A stretch of DNA of 43,056 nt from an uncultured Marvinbryantia sp. (lineage in GTDB: Bacteria > Bacillota > Clostridia > Lachnospirales > Lachnospiraceae): NCBI RefSeq assembly GCF_905201705.1, contig NZ_CAJKOX010000037.1:1-43056 (forward strand), in the 5' to 3' direction. Shown in pieces: positions 8,216-16,081 of this stretch (positions are counted from its first letter, which is position 1; each line of letters opens with the position of its first letter). Under the pieces are notes generated by a model. It ran no database searches. It was not told the origin of the DNA and worked only from the letters and a program-made list of their open reading frames with translations. The position numbers were made by a program, and so were the translations under genes.

Positions 8216-8222
8216 TTGTATA
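8194..8222 (-). promoter_or_regulatory. Promoter of lysA, overlapping the divergent one
   Basis: On the minus strand TATACA (8222-8217) and TATAAT (8199-8194) are 17 bases apart. The element overlaps the rightward promoter almost completely, so polymerase binding in one direction should exclude the other. Confidence 0.5.
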
Positions 8223-8269
8223 ATGAATTTTACGAAAATGCTGATTCACTATTTCGATAAGAGGTTCCT

Positions 8270-9154
8270 ATGAATATTGAGAATTTAAAAACATTTATCA
8301 CATTATCTGAACTGAAGAATTTTACCCAGACCGCCGACCGTTATTATATCGTACAATCAACGGTCACCAACCGCATCATGGAGCTGGAAAAAGGTCTTGG
8401 CAAAAAGCTTTTTATCCGCAACCGCAAAAACGTCGAGCTGACGGAGGAAGGACTGCATTTCCTGAGCTACGCAAAGCGCATCGTTGCTCTGGAAGCTTCC
8501 GCGATCGAAGAATTAAGTATGCTCCACACCTTTTCCGAAACCCTGCGCATCGGTACCGTGAATACCGTGTACGACTGTTACCTCGGACAGCCTGTCAGAG
8601 ATTACATTCGCAATCACACGGATATCTCGCTTAAGGTAATCATCGACCATTCCGGTACCCTGCTGCGTATGCTGCAGGACGGCACGCTTGATCTGGTATT
8701 CACCTATATTCCGCTGAAAAAAGCCGGTTTCGTTTGTATGCCGTTTCACACAGACGATCTGGTGCTTGTCACCTCGCCTGTCCACGAGGAATATAAGGAC
8801 GGCATCCGCCAGGCGCAGCTTCCGGATCTGCACTATCTGTACTGTGATTTCATGATCCAGGACAACGGCACTTTTATCCGCGATATGTTCCCGAAAAATT
8901 ATTCCTTCCCCTTCGAGATTGACAAGCTGACGCATCTGCTGCCATACCTGCTGGACGGAATCGGTTATACCTTCCTTCCGCGCACGCTTGTGCAGAAGCA
9001 TCTGGAGGAAGGCCTGCTGACCGCGATCCCGTTGCTTGATTTTGAGGCGCCGACCATCCAGAATCACATCGTAGTCCCGGAAAGCAAGCTGGACGACCAT
9101 GCGCTTAACCTCTTTCTGGAAAGCGTCGGCGTCAGCACGGAGGATACTGTATGA
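8270..9154 (+). CDS. LysR-family transcriptional regulator
   Basis: A 294-residue LysR-type regulator. Residues 1-65 form the winged helix-turn-helix: MNIENLKTFITLSELKNF, then STVTNRIMELEKGLGKKLF. Residues about 90-290 form the effector-binding domain of two alpha/beta lobes. Being divergent from lysA and sharing its promoter region, it is a good candidate for controlling lysA in response to lysine or diaminopimelate; this is inferred from position. The small downstream gene starts within its stop codon (ATGA overlap), so the three rightward genes are co-expressed. Confidence 0.92.
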   Translation: MNIENLKTFITLSELKNFTQTADRYYIVQSTVTNRIMELEKGLGKKLFIRNRKNVELTEEGLHFLSYAKRIVALEASAIEELSMLHTFSETLRIGTVNTVYDCYLGQPVRDYIRNHTDISLKVIIDHSGTLLRMLQDGTLDLVFTYIPLKKAGFVCMPFHTDDLVLVTSPVHEEYKDGIRQAQLPDLHYLYCDFMIQDNGTFIRDMFPKNYSFPFEIDKLTHLLPYLLDGIGYTFLPRTLVQKHLEEGLLTAIPLLDFEAPTIQNHIVVPESKLDDHALNLFLESVGVSTEDTV

Positions 9155-9375
9155 AAAAAACAAAAAGAATCCTCGCGCTGGCAGGCGCCGTCCTGCTGGT
9201 AATCCTGTACGCCGCCACCCTTATCTTTGCGCTGATCGACAGCCCCTGGGCGTATGATATGTTTAAAATCTGTCTCGGCATGACCATCATCCTGCCGGTA
9301 CTTCTTTATGCCTACAATCTGATGTATCGCGTATTGAAGCATGACGACGAAAGTGGGGAAAAATCTGATGATTAA
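9151..9375 (+). CDS. Small two-helix membrane protein
   Basis: A 74-residue protein with a short basic N-terminus, one hydrophobic helix (about 8-28), a short loop and a second helix (about 38-60), then a charged end. No known family recognised. It overlaps the regulator stop by four bases (ATGA) and itself overlaps the start of the HAD gene by eight bases, which supports real translation by coupling. Confidence 0.75.
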   Translation: MKKTKRILALAGAVLLVILYAATLIFALIDSPWAYDMFKICLGMTIILPVLLYAYNLMYRVLKHDDESGEKSDD

Positions 9376-9967
9376 CACGGTTATTTTTGATATCGGAAAT
9401 GTGCTTGCCGCCTACGACTGGCAGACCAGTTTGAAGTCCTACGGCTTTTCCGCGGAAAAATACGAGATTCTTGCCGATGCCGTCTACCGCCACACTGACT
9501 GGAACGAGATGGATCGCGGCGTGCTGACGGTAGAAGAGGTCACACAGCGCTTTATCAGCCACGCTCCGCAATATGCAGAAGACATCCGCCGTCTGATCAC
9601 AGATCTGCACAAAACAATCTGGCAGTTTTCCTATACAAAGCCGCTGCTGAAAAAGCTGCGCGCTGACGGATACCGTCTGTATTATCTCTCCAATTACGGG
9701 GAATACGGACGCGAGCAGACAGCAGACGCTCTGGATTTTATTTCTCTGATGGACGGCGGTCTGTTCTCCTACGAGGTACAGATGGTCAAACCCAACCGCT
9801 GGATCTACGCGGAAGTCTGCAGGCGCTTTGACATCTGCCCGGAGGAAGCGATCTTCTTCGACGACAACCGGGCAAATGTGCTGGCGGCACGGGAGATGGG
9901 GCTGCAGGCGGAGGTCTTTACCTCGCCGGAGGACGTGCTTGCGCGATTAGCAATAAGTAACAATTAG
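9368..9967 (+). CDS. HAD-superfamily hydrolase (subfamily IA)
   Basis: A 199-residue protein with the four HAD motifs: FDIGNVLAAYDW at the start (first motif with Asp in FDIG), YLSNYG (second), the Lys in MVKPNRWIY (third) and FFDDNRANVLAA (fourth, metal-binding Asp pair). The helical cap lies between motif I and II. Such enzymes dephosphorylate small metabolites; the substrate is unknown. The first motif normally reads DxDxT/V; here the second Asp is replaced by Gly-Asn (DIGNV), a variation common in YihX-like relatives, which act on sugar phosphates. ATG 9368 is used because the motif starts right after it; the preceding gene overlaps by eight bases. Confidence 0.88.
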   Translation: MINTVIFDIGNVLAAYDWQTSLKSYGFSAEKYEILADAVYRHTDWNEMDRGVLTVEEVTQRFISHAPQYAEDIRRLITDLHKTIWQFSYTKPLLKKLRADGYRLYYLSNYGEYGREQTADALDFISLMDGGLFSYEVQMVKPNRWIYAEVCRRFDICPEEAIFFDDNRANVLAAREMGLQAEVFTSPEDVLARLAISNN

Positions 9968-9983
9968 TACTTCTCACATATCA

Positions 9984-10024
9984 CAAAAACAGCCAGGTAC
10001 CATTTCGGTTCCCGGCTGTTTTTT
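9984..10024. terminator. Intrinsic terminator between HAD and XRE genes
   Basis: AAACAGCC..GG.ACC and GGTTCCCGGCTGTTT pair with two mismatches around ATTTC, followed by a T-run on the plus strand and an A-run before it. It separates convergent genes and can work both ways. Confidence 0.8.
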
Positions 10025-10027
10025 ATA

Positions 10028-10270
10028 TCATTTTTGTTCCGTTTCATTGTCTCTGGGATAACGCTTTCGTATATTCGTCCGTTCCAGAAGATAATCTGTG
10101 CTCACATCGTGAATATCCGCAAGCTTCACCAGTATGTCCAGTGGAAGCATACTGTCGGCATTTTCATAACGGCTATATGTCCGCTGTGTGATATTCAGTT
10201 TACGCGCCATCTTTTCCTGTGTGAGTTCTTTATCTTCACGCAATTCCCGAATTCTCTTATACTCTTTCAT
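10028..10270 (-). CDS. Small XRE-family HTH regulator
   Basis: An 80-residue protein that is little more than a Cro/CI helix-turn-helix: RIRELREDKELTQEKMARKL, then NITQRTYSRYENADS and a helix ending VSTDYLLERT. It probably binds DNA as a dimer; the target is unknown. The ATG at 10270 has GGAG ten bases upstream; seven extra codons to an ATG at 10291 are possible but would include the ribosome binding site. It has its own promoter and is not obviously linked to purA. Confidence 0.85.
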   Translation of the reverse strand: MKEYKRIRELREDKELTQEKMARKLNITQRTYSRYENADSMLPLDILVKLADIHDVSTDYLLERTNIRKRYPRDNETEQK

Positions 10271-10300
10271 AATGTCCCGGCTCCTTTGCATCTGCCAAAC

Positions 10301-10329
10301 ATTATAAAACAGTCAAAATCCGTCTGCAA
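10301..10329 (-). promoter_or_regulatory. Promoter of the small XRE gene
   Basis: On the minus strand TTGCAG (10329-10324) and TATAAT (10306-10301) are 17 bases apart, about 30 bases before the start codon. Confidence 0.6.
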
Positions 10330-10404
10330 GGACTTGCAGCGCATTCCCTAGTCATTTTTCGTCTATTTCGTTTTTTACATATATTATGTTGTACTATGTG
10401 CAAA

Positions 10405-11679
10405 TTACCGATAAATAATATCGCTTCTGCTCGGTCCGTTTGAGATCATGGTGATCGGGAAACCAATTTCCTTTTCTATAAACTCAATATATTTCCGGCA
10501 GTTCTCCGGCAGTTCTTCGTATGTTTTGATTCCGCGGATATCTGTTTTCCATCCCGGCAGTTTCTTTAATACCGGTTTTGCCTTCTCAAGCTTCGGTGTT
10601 GTCGGGAAATCAGTCGTCACCTCTCCGTCGATCTCATATCCTACGCATACCGGAATCTCATCCAGATAGCCGAGAACATCCAGCACCGTAAACGCCACAT
10701 CCGTCGTTCCCTGCAGACGGCATCCATACTTAGATGCAACACAGTCGAACCATCCCATACGACGCGGTCTGCCTGTAGTGGCGCCATATTCTCCGCCGTC
10801 TCCGCCTCTGCGGCGCAGCTCATCCGCTTCCTCTCCAAAAATCTCGCTGACAAATGCCCCCGCTCCGACTGCGCTGGAATATGCTTTTACCACAGTAACG
10901 ATCTGTTTGATCTCATAGGGCGGGATACCTGCTCCGATCGCACCGTACGCCGCCAGCGTGGAGGACGAAGTAACCATCGGATAAATACCATGGTCCGGAT
11001 CTTTCAGGGAACCAAGCTGCCCCTCCAGCAATATGTTCTTTCCTTCCCTGATCGCATTCCAGAGGAACGCGGAGGTATCGCACACATAGGGCGCAATCAT
11101 CTCACGATAAGAATGCAGCTCCTCTAACAGTTCCTCCGGCTTAATTGCCGGTTTGTGATAGAGGTGCTCGAAAATAACGTTTTTCTGCTCACAGATGCGG
11201 TATACTTTCTCTTTCAGCAGCTCTTCATCAAACAACTCGCTTACCTGAAACCCGATCTTGGCATATTTATCCGAGTAGAACGGTGCAATCCCGGACTTCG
11301 TGGAGCCAAAGGATTTCCCTGCCAGACGCTCTTCCTCATACTGATCCTGCAGAATATGATAGGACATCACCATCTGCGCACGGTCTGACACCAGAATCTT
11401 CGGCGTCGGAACTCCGCGGTCTACAATGCTTTTTATCTCATGAAACAGCACCGGAATGTTCAGCGCGACACCATTTCCGATAATGCTGGTAGTGTGTCCG
11501 TAAAACACGCCGGATGGCAGCGTATGCAGTGCAAATTTCCCATAATCATTTACAATGGTATGTCCTGCGTTTGCGCCGCCCTGAAAGCGTACAATAATAT
11601 CTGCTTTTTCGGCAAGCATATCTGTGATCTTGCCTTTTCCCTCGTCTCCCCAATTTGCTCCTACTACTGCCTGTACCAT
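10405..11679 (-). CDS. purA: Adenylosuccinate synthase
   Basis: A 424-residue enzyme joining IMP and aspartate with GTP to give adenylosuccinate, the first committed step to AMP. The N-terminus ANWGDEGKGKITD holds the phosphate loop and catalytic Asp, GANAGHT the catalytic His, and GSTKSGIAP and TTGRPRRMGWFD further signature regions; full length for the family. GGAGG precedes the ATG. It has its own promoter although it lies 120 bases downstream of thiD on the same strand. purB, the next enzyme of the route to AMP, is 5.5 kb away. Confidence 0.97.
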   Translation of the reverse strand: MVQAVVGANWGDEGKGKITDMLAEKADIIVRFQGGANAGHTIVNDYGKFALHTLPSGVFYGHTTSIIGNGVALNIPVLFHEIKSIVDRGVPTPKILVSDRAQMVMSYHILQDQYEEERLAGKSFGSTKSGIAPFYSDKYAKIGFQVSELFDEELLKEKVYRICEQKNVIFEHLYHKPAIKPEELLEELHSYREMIAPYVCDTSAFLWNAIREGKNILLEGQLGSLKDPDHGIYPMVTSSSTLAAYGAIGAGIPPYEIKQIVTVVKAYSSAVGAGAFVSEIFGEEADELRRRGGDGGEYGATTGRPRRMGWFDCVASKYGCRLQGTTDVAFTVLDVLGYLDEIPVCVGYEIDGEVTTDFPTTPKLEKAKPVLKKLPGWKTDIRGIKTYEELPENCRKYIEFIEKEIGFPITMISNGPSRSDIIYR

Positions 11680-11729
11680 AAATAGTACCTCCGTTCTTCA
11701 GGCGCTTATGCCCGTCATTATCCGCAGAC

Positions 11730-11758
11730 ATTATACTACAACTATCCCGGAAACGCAA
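11730..11758 (-). promoter_or_regulatory. Promoter of purA
   Basis: On the minus strand TTGCGT (11758-11753), 17 bases, TATAAT (11735-11730). It lies between thiD and purA, so purA can be transcribed separately from the thiamine operon. Confidence 0.7.
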
Positions 11759-11799
11759 GTAATACGTCTACTAATTTGTTATGATTCACAGCCGAGGGT

Positions 11800-12618
11800 T
11801 TATCCTGATTCACAGCCGCAGGTTTTATAATGATGTGCAAGCGGACCGGAGCCTTTGCCGAGATCCAATCCTGCCCGCAGCGCTCCTGTCACATATTCTT
11901 TTGCGGCATATACGCTCTCATAAACGGTTTTTCCCTTTGCAAGACTGCAGGCAATCGCGGAAGAGAGCGTGCAGCCTGTTCCATGCGTGTTCGGATTGCT
12001 GACACGCTCTGTTCGCAGCCAGCTGAATTTTCCGTTTTCATAGAGCAGGTCTGCCGCGTCACCCGGAAGATGTCCGCCCTTGATTAGCAGCGCACCGTCA
12101 TACCTTTGTGCAATTCTTTCTGCGGCTTGTCTCATATCATTTTCACATTCGATCCGAAAACCACGTACATTCTCATATTGATAAAGTACCTCTGCTTCCG
12201 GGATATTCGGCGTAATAATCTTTCCGAGCGGCAGCAGCTTTTTCGTGAATACCTGCATTGCTTTTTCACTCATTAATCTATGACCGCTGGTCGACACCAT
12301 TACCGGGTCGATCACAATATTTTCCGCCTGATACTGCACCAGCTTTTCGGCAATCGCCTCAATGATCCCGCTATCCGATACCATACCTATTTTTACAGCA
12401 TCGGGGCGAATATCACGGAAAACACAATCTATCTGCTGTGCGACAAATTCCGGCGGGGTATTCACTATCCCGTAAACTCCCGTCGTATTCTGTGCGGTCA
12501 ATGCGGTAATAACGCTCATCCCATAGACATTATGTGCCATCATTGTTTTCAGATCCGCCTGGATCCCGGCTCCGCCGCTGCAGTCGGAGCCTGCTATCGT
12601 AAGCACTTTCGCTGTCAT
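11800..12618 (-). CDS. thiD: Hydroxymethylpyrimidine/phosphomethylpyrimidine kinase
   Basis: A 272-residue ribokinase-fold enzyme that phosphorylates HMP to HMP-P and then HMP-PP for thiamine synthesis. Motifs: IAGSDCSGGAGIQADLKT at the N-terminus, DPVMVSTSGH, and the anion-hole/catalytic Asp region NTHGTGCTLSSAIA. The ATG at 12618 is chosen because GAGGAGG lies six bases upstream and family similarity begins there. The open frame extends 63 codons further, but that stretch is the tandem repeat between thiE and thiD, rich in Cys/Arg and unlike ThiD. It is the last gene of the thiC-thiM-thiE-thiD operon. Confidence 0.95.
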   Translation of the reverse strand: MTAKVLTIAGSDCSGGAGIQADLKTMMAHNVYGMSVITALTAQNTTGVYGIVNTPPEFVAQQIDCVFRDIRPDAVKIGMVSDSGIIEAIAEKLVQYQAENIVIDPVMVSTSGHRLMSEKAMQVFTKKLLPLGKIITPNIPEAEVLYQYENVRGFRIECENDMRQAAERIAQRYDGALLIKGGHLPGDAADLLYENGKFSWLRTERVSNPNTHGTGCTLSSAIACSLAKGKTVYESVYAAKEYVTGALRAGLDLGKGSGPLAHHYKTCGCESG

Positions 12619-12655
12619 TTTTCCTCCTCTGTCATACCTGCCGCATATTCCTTTA

Positions 12656-12806
12656 TGCGGGCAGCCTTTATCCTTTGCAACATATTTCTGCATGCGGGCA
12701 GTTTCTCTCCTCTGCAGTATGTTTCTCCATGCAGGCAGTTTCTCTCCTCTGCAGCATCCGTTTCCGCATGCAGGCAGCTTCTCTCCTCTGCAGCATCCGT
12801 TTCCCA
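12656..12806. repeat. 37-39-bp tandem repeat between thiE and thiD
   Basis: Four head-to-tail units start with TGC[AG]GGCAG on the plus strand, with lengths of 37, 37, 39 and about 37 bases. On the coding (minus) strand each contains AGAGGAGAGAA or a decayed form, followed after about ten bases by a GC-rich stretch and ATG or a near-ATG. So each unit looks like a ribosome binding site plus start. The element fills the thiE-thiD gap. Confidence 0.85.
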
Positions 12807-12812
12807 CAGCAT

Positions 12813-13460
12813 CTATTTTCGGGCGGCAGTCATTTTCTCTGACAGCGCACGCAGCTCACGGCACTCCGCTTCAATATGATCCGCCGCAAAAATAGCGGAA
12901 ACCAGCGCCACGCCATCAACGCCGGAGCCGGCAAGCTGCATCATATTATTTTTATATATCCCACCGATCGCGCAGACCGGGATCGATACAGCCTGGCAGA
13001 TTGCCTTCAACTCCTCATAGGGCACGAAATCCGCATCACTTTTTGTAGATGTTGTAAAAACCGCTCCTACTCCAAGATAATCCGCTCCCATTTTTTCTGC
13101 GAGCAGCGCCTGTTCCACCGTCTGCGCCGATACGCCAAGGATCTTCTGACTGCCGATCCTTTCCCGGACTTGCAGGGCATCCATGTCGCCCTGCCCTACA
13201 TGAACGCCATCCGCATTACACGCCGCTGCCACTTCCACGTTATCATTGATAATGAAAGGAACCTGATACTTCTCACATACTTTTTTGATTTCTTTCGCTT
13301 CCCGTAAAAATTCTTCACTGGAAAGCTCCTTTTCCCGGAGCTGCAGCATCGTTGCACCGCCCTTTAAAGCCTCCTCGACGACCTCGCAGAGTCTGCGTCC
13401 ATTTAGCCACATTCTGTCTGTTACCGCGTACAGACGCATCGCATCCCTAACGGATTTCAT
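12813..13460 (-). CDS. thiE: Thiamine phosphate synthase
   Basis: A 215-residue TIM-barrel enzyme that joins HMP-PP and thiazole phosphate to thiamine phosphate. Motifs seen: LYAVTDR at the start, MLQLREK, NDNVEVAAACNADGVHVGQGD (Mg/pyrophosphate site), TTSTKSDAD and CAIGGI. The ATG at 13460 is preceded by GGAAGGTG at good spacing; a GTG three codons earlier is possible. It overlaps the end of thiM by 14 bases, so coupling is likely. The 3' side is a tandem repeat ahead of thiD. Confidence 0.95.
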   Translation of the reverse strand: MKSVRDAMRLYAVTDRMWLNGRRLCEVVEEALKGGATMLQLREKELSSEEFLREAKEIKKVCEKYQVPFIINDNVEVAAACNADGVHVGQGDMDALQVRERIGSQKILGVSAQTVEQALLAEKMGADYLGVGAVFTTSTKSDADFVPYEELKAICQAVSIPVCAIGGIYKNNMMQLAGSGVDGVALVSAIFAADHIEAECRELRALSEKMTAARK

Positions 13461-14271
13461 ATTTTGCACCTTCCTTCAGCGCTGCGCCGTCTAATTTACA
13501 AATCTCATCGATCAGATAGTTTCGAAAGCTGGAATTACCGGCATTGTTCTTTTTCATTACCTCATATGCCTTCTCCCCGCACAGTCCCATCGCGCACACT
13601 GCGGCAGCTGCGGCTTCCAGAATCTCCTGCGGATTTGCCGTGATATACGCTGCCGTCATCGCGGTCAGCATACATCCGCTTCCGGTAATCTGAGACATGA
13701 CGGGCACACCGTTTCTGATCACATACGCTTTTTGTGCATCCGCAACGATATCGATCACTCCGGTAATTGCAATCACGGCACCTGTTTTTTTCGAAAACTC
13801 TTTTGCAAAGGCGATAACAGAATCCAGCGTCTCGTCGGTCACTTTATCCGCAACATCCGCATCCACGCCCTTTGTCGTTCCGCCTCCCAAAGCAAGCGTT
13901 TTAATTTCTGAAATATTTCCGCGGATAACGCTGAATTTCACTTCCTCCAGCAATGTGTATGCCGTATTTGTGCGAAGTGAGGACGCCCCCGCTCCGACCG
14001 GGTCAAGAATCACCGGATGGCCCAGCTCATTTGCCTTTTTCCCTGCTGCAAGCATGGAACGGATCGTGCGCTCGTTCAGCGTTCCAATATTAATATTTAA
14101 TCCGCCGCAGATGGAAGTGATTTCCTCCACTTCTCCGATATCATCCGCCATAATTGGCGAGCCCCCGCATGCCAGCAGAATATTTGCACAGTCATTTACT
14201 GTCACATAATTTGTGATGTTATGTATCAACGGCATTTTTTCTCTCACATTTTCCAGCATTTTTTTAAGCAT
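13447..14271 (-). CDS. thiM: Hydroxyethylthiazole kinase
   Basis: A 274-residue ribokinase-fold enzyme that phosphorylates hydroxyethylthiazole for salvage into thiamine. The N-terminus carries HNITNYVTVNDCANILLACGGSPIM, the substrate-site signature; LDPVGAGAS and ITGSGCMLTA carry the ATP/anion site with the catalytic Cys. AGGAG lies nine bases before the ATG. With no thiG, thiS, thiF or thiH/thiO in this window, the operon suggests that the thiazole half may be salvaged rather than made; genes elsewhere could alter this. Confidence 0.96.
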   Translation of the reverse strand: MLKKMLENVREKMPLIHNITNYVTVNDCANILLACGGSPIMADDIGEVEEITSICGGLNINIGTLNERTIRSMLAAGKKANELGHPVILDPVGAGASSLRTNTAYTLLEEVKFSVIRGNISEIKTLALGGGTTKGVDADVADKVTDETLDSVIAFAKEFSKKTGAVIAITGVIDIVADAQKAYVIRNGVPVMSQITGSGCMLTAMTAAYITANPQEILEAAAAAVCAMGLCGEKAYEVMKKNNAGNSSFRNYLIDEICKLDGAALKEGAKYEIR

Positions 14272-14322
14272 TTTCCCATTCTCCTTTTTCTTCCAAAATT
14301 TTTCAGATCTACAAGCTTCCTG

Positions 14323-15630
14323 TTATTCATCAAAAATAGATACGATTTCTCCCTCCAGAATCCGGTTCATATTTTTCACTGCGCAGAAATTTCCGCACAT
14401 GCTGCAGGTATCCTCTTTTTCCGGCTTTGATGCAGCGCGATACCTCCTCGCCTTTTCGGGATCGATCGCCAGCCGGAACATTTCCTCCCAGTTAAGCTGC
14501 TTGCGTGCAAGGCTCATCTGATTGTCCCAGTCCGCCGCACCCGGCACGCCCTTTGCGATGTCCGCCGCGTGCGCCGCAATGCGGGCAGCGATGATTCCCT
14601 CCTTCACATCGTCCACATCCGGCAGACGCAGATGCTCCGCCGGTGTCACGTAGCACAAAAACGAAGCACCGTTCATTGCCGCTACTGCCCCGCCGATCGC
14701 AGAAGTAATGTGATCGTATCCCGGGGCAACATCCGTCACGATCGGTCCAAGGACATAAAACGGCGCGCCGTGGCACAGGGTTTTCTCAATCTCCATATTT
14801 GCCGCAATCTGATTGAGCGGCATATGTCCCGGTCCCTCGATCATCACCTGGACGTCCTTTTCCCATGCCCGCTTCGTCAGCTCTCCAAGCGCGATCAGCT
14901 CCTCGATCTGCGCAGCGTCAGTTCCGTCCGCAATGGAACCCGGTCTGCATGCATCACCTAAACTTAATGTAACATCATATTCCCGACAAATATCCAGGAT
15001 CTCATCAAAATGCTCATAAAACGGATTTTCCTGCCCGGTCATCTCCATCCAGGCAAAAATAATTGATCCGCCGCGCGAAACAATGTTCGTCAGACGCTTA
15101 TTTCTCTTAAACTTATGTGCAGTTTCTTTGTTGATCCCGCAGTGGATCGTCATAAAATCGACGCCGTCCTCCGCGTGCATCCGCACAATATCCAGCCATT
15201 CCTCTGAGGTTATTTTTATCAGCGGTTTATGATAATACACGACCGCATCGTAGATCGGAACAGTTCCAATCATCGCCGGACATTTTTCCGTCAGCATCCG
15301 CCGGAATTTTCTTGTATCTCCGTAAGAGCTCAGATCCATGATCGCTTCCGCACCCATGGAAACCGCGCTTTCTACCTTCTGCAGCTCCATTTCCAGATCC
15401 TTGCAGTCTCTGGAGGTTCCAAGATTTACATTGATCTTTGTTTTCAGCATGGAACCGACTCCGCTCGGAGAAATGCTCTTATGCTTTTTGTTGCAGGGAA
15501 TGATGACCTTTCCCTCCGCCATCAGCTCTGCCAGCCGCGTCGCCGGAATTCCCTCCTTCTGTGCCACAGCTTCCATCTGTGCAGTGATAATTCCCTTGCG
15601 CGCCGCATCCATTTGTGTTGTATATTGCAT
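14323..15630 (-). CDS. thiC: Phosphomethylpyrimidine synthase (ThiC)
   Basis: A 435-residue radical SAM enzyme that rearranges aminoimidazole ribotide (AIR) into HMP-P. The C-terminal CSMCGNFC (CxxCxxxxC) binds the 4Fe-4S cluster; GTVPIYDA, MTIHCGI and MIEGPGHMPLN are core signatures. The ATG at 15630 has GAGAGGA upstream and gives the family's usual short bacterial form; a longer frame would run into the riboswitch terminator region. First gene of the operon, controlled by the TPP riboswitch. AIR comes from the purine pathway, of which purF, purB and purA lie close by. Confidence 0.97.
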   Translation of the reverse strand: MQYTTQMDAARKGIITAQMEAVAQKEGIPATRLAELMAEGKVIIPCNKKHKSISPSGVGSMLKTKINVNLGTSRDCKDLEMELQKVESAVSMGAEAIMDLSSYGDTRKFRRMLTEKCPAMIGTVPIYDAVVYYHKPLIKITSEEWLDIVRMHAEDGVDFMTIHCGINKETAHKFKRNKRLTNIVSRGGSIIFAWMEMTGQENPFYEHFDEILDICREYDVTLSLGDACRPGSIADGTDAAQIEELIALGELTKRAWEKDVQVMIEGPGHMPLNQIAANMEIEKTLCHGAPFYVLGPIVTDVAPGYDHITSAIGGAVAAMNGASFLCYVTPAEHLRLPDVDDVKEGIIAARIAAHAADIAKGVPGAADWDNQMSLARKQLNWEEMFRLAIDPEKARRYRAASKPEKEDTCSMCGNFCAVKNMNRILEGEIVSIFDE

Positions 15631-15738
15631 GATTTTCCTCTCCGATACAGAAAGAAGCGTTTGAAAATTGCCCGTTTGAAATGAAGTATGCTCTGGCAAT
15701 AGAGTATTCTGTGTGTTTCCAGGACTGCATGTCTTTCA

Positions 15739-15773
15739 TAAAACAAAAAGGGAAACACTGATTCGTGTCTCCC
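15739..15773 (-). terminator. Riboswitch expression platform: intrinsic terminator before thiC
   Basis: On the minus strand GGGAGACAC pairs with GTGTTTCCC around GAATCA, followed by TTTTTGTTTT. It lies between the TPP aptamer and the thiC start and would end transcription when TPP is bound. Confidence 0.85.
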
Positions 15774-15790
15774 AAAGAATACGATCTCTG

Positions 15791-15876
15791 CTACTTCCTA
15801 CGTTGGCATTATCCAAATCAGGTTAAAGGGTCGAAGTTTGATTACTTCCTCTCAGCCTGCTTCACAAGCTCCCCTG
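15791..15876 (-). ncRNA. TPP riboswitch upstream of thiC
   Basis: On the minus strand the region reads GGGGAGC, GGCTGAGAGG, GACCC, AACCTGATTTGGATAATGCC and AACGTAGGAAG in order, the conserved blocks of the TPP aptamer. A terminator hairpin with a T-run follows, so control should be by early termination. This differs from the thiT copy, which seems to act on the ribosome binding site. Confidence 0.96.
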
Positions 15877-15901
15877 TATCTATATTTATTTTGTGAGTAT
15901 C

Positions 15902-15930
15902 AGCATACCATGCTAATTTAACGCTGTCAA
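15902..15930 (-). promoter_or_regulatory. Promoter of the thiamine operon
   Basis: On the minus strand TTGACA (15930-15925), a 17-base spacer and TATGCT (15907-15902) stand directly ahead of the aptamer. Confidence 0.7.
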
Positions 15931-15983
15931 GATAGATTCCGCTTTTTCACGCTTTCAGATAGATTCCGCTTTTTCACGCTTTC
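15930..15983. repeat. Perfect 27-bp tandem duplication next to the thiC promoter
   Basis: Two identical 27-base units (15930-15956 and 15957-15983), each starting AGATAGATTCCGC, abut the -35 box of the thiC promoter. A perfect duplication suggests a recent event. Confidence 0.85.
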
Positions 15984-16004
15984 ACAGATCACGACATTAC
16001 ATTT

Positions 16005-16078
16005 CAATTTCACACCAGCATTAAACACCTGCTGCGACGCGAAGCCAGTCCTGTAAGTTTGAGGCATGAGAACGTGAT
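16005..16078. repeat. Degenerate copy of the window-edge repeat
   Basis: The region matches the interior of the long repeat at 42896: TTCACACCAGC..TAAACAC.TGCTG and GTTTGAGGCATGAGAACGTGATTC correspond to TTCACGCCAGCCTCAAACACTTGCTG split from GTTTGAGGCGTAAGAAGTGATTC. The outer ends are lost. It lies just past the 3' end of the Uma2-family gene. Confidence 0.5.
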
Positions 16079-16081
16079 TCC

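Noticed and set aside
12656..12806. CRISPR array
   Set aside because: Units of 37-39 bases are directly adjacent with no unique spacers, and no cas genes are near, so it is an ordinary tandem repeat.
12619..12807. Long N-terminal extension of ThiD
   Set aside because: The frame is open for 63 more codons, but the translation is repeat-derived (Cys/Arg-rich) and unlike ThiD; the ATG at 12618 has a good ribosome binding site.
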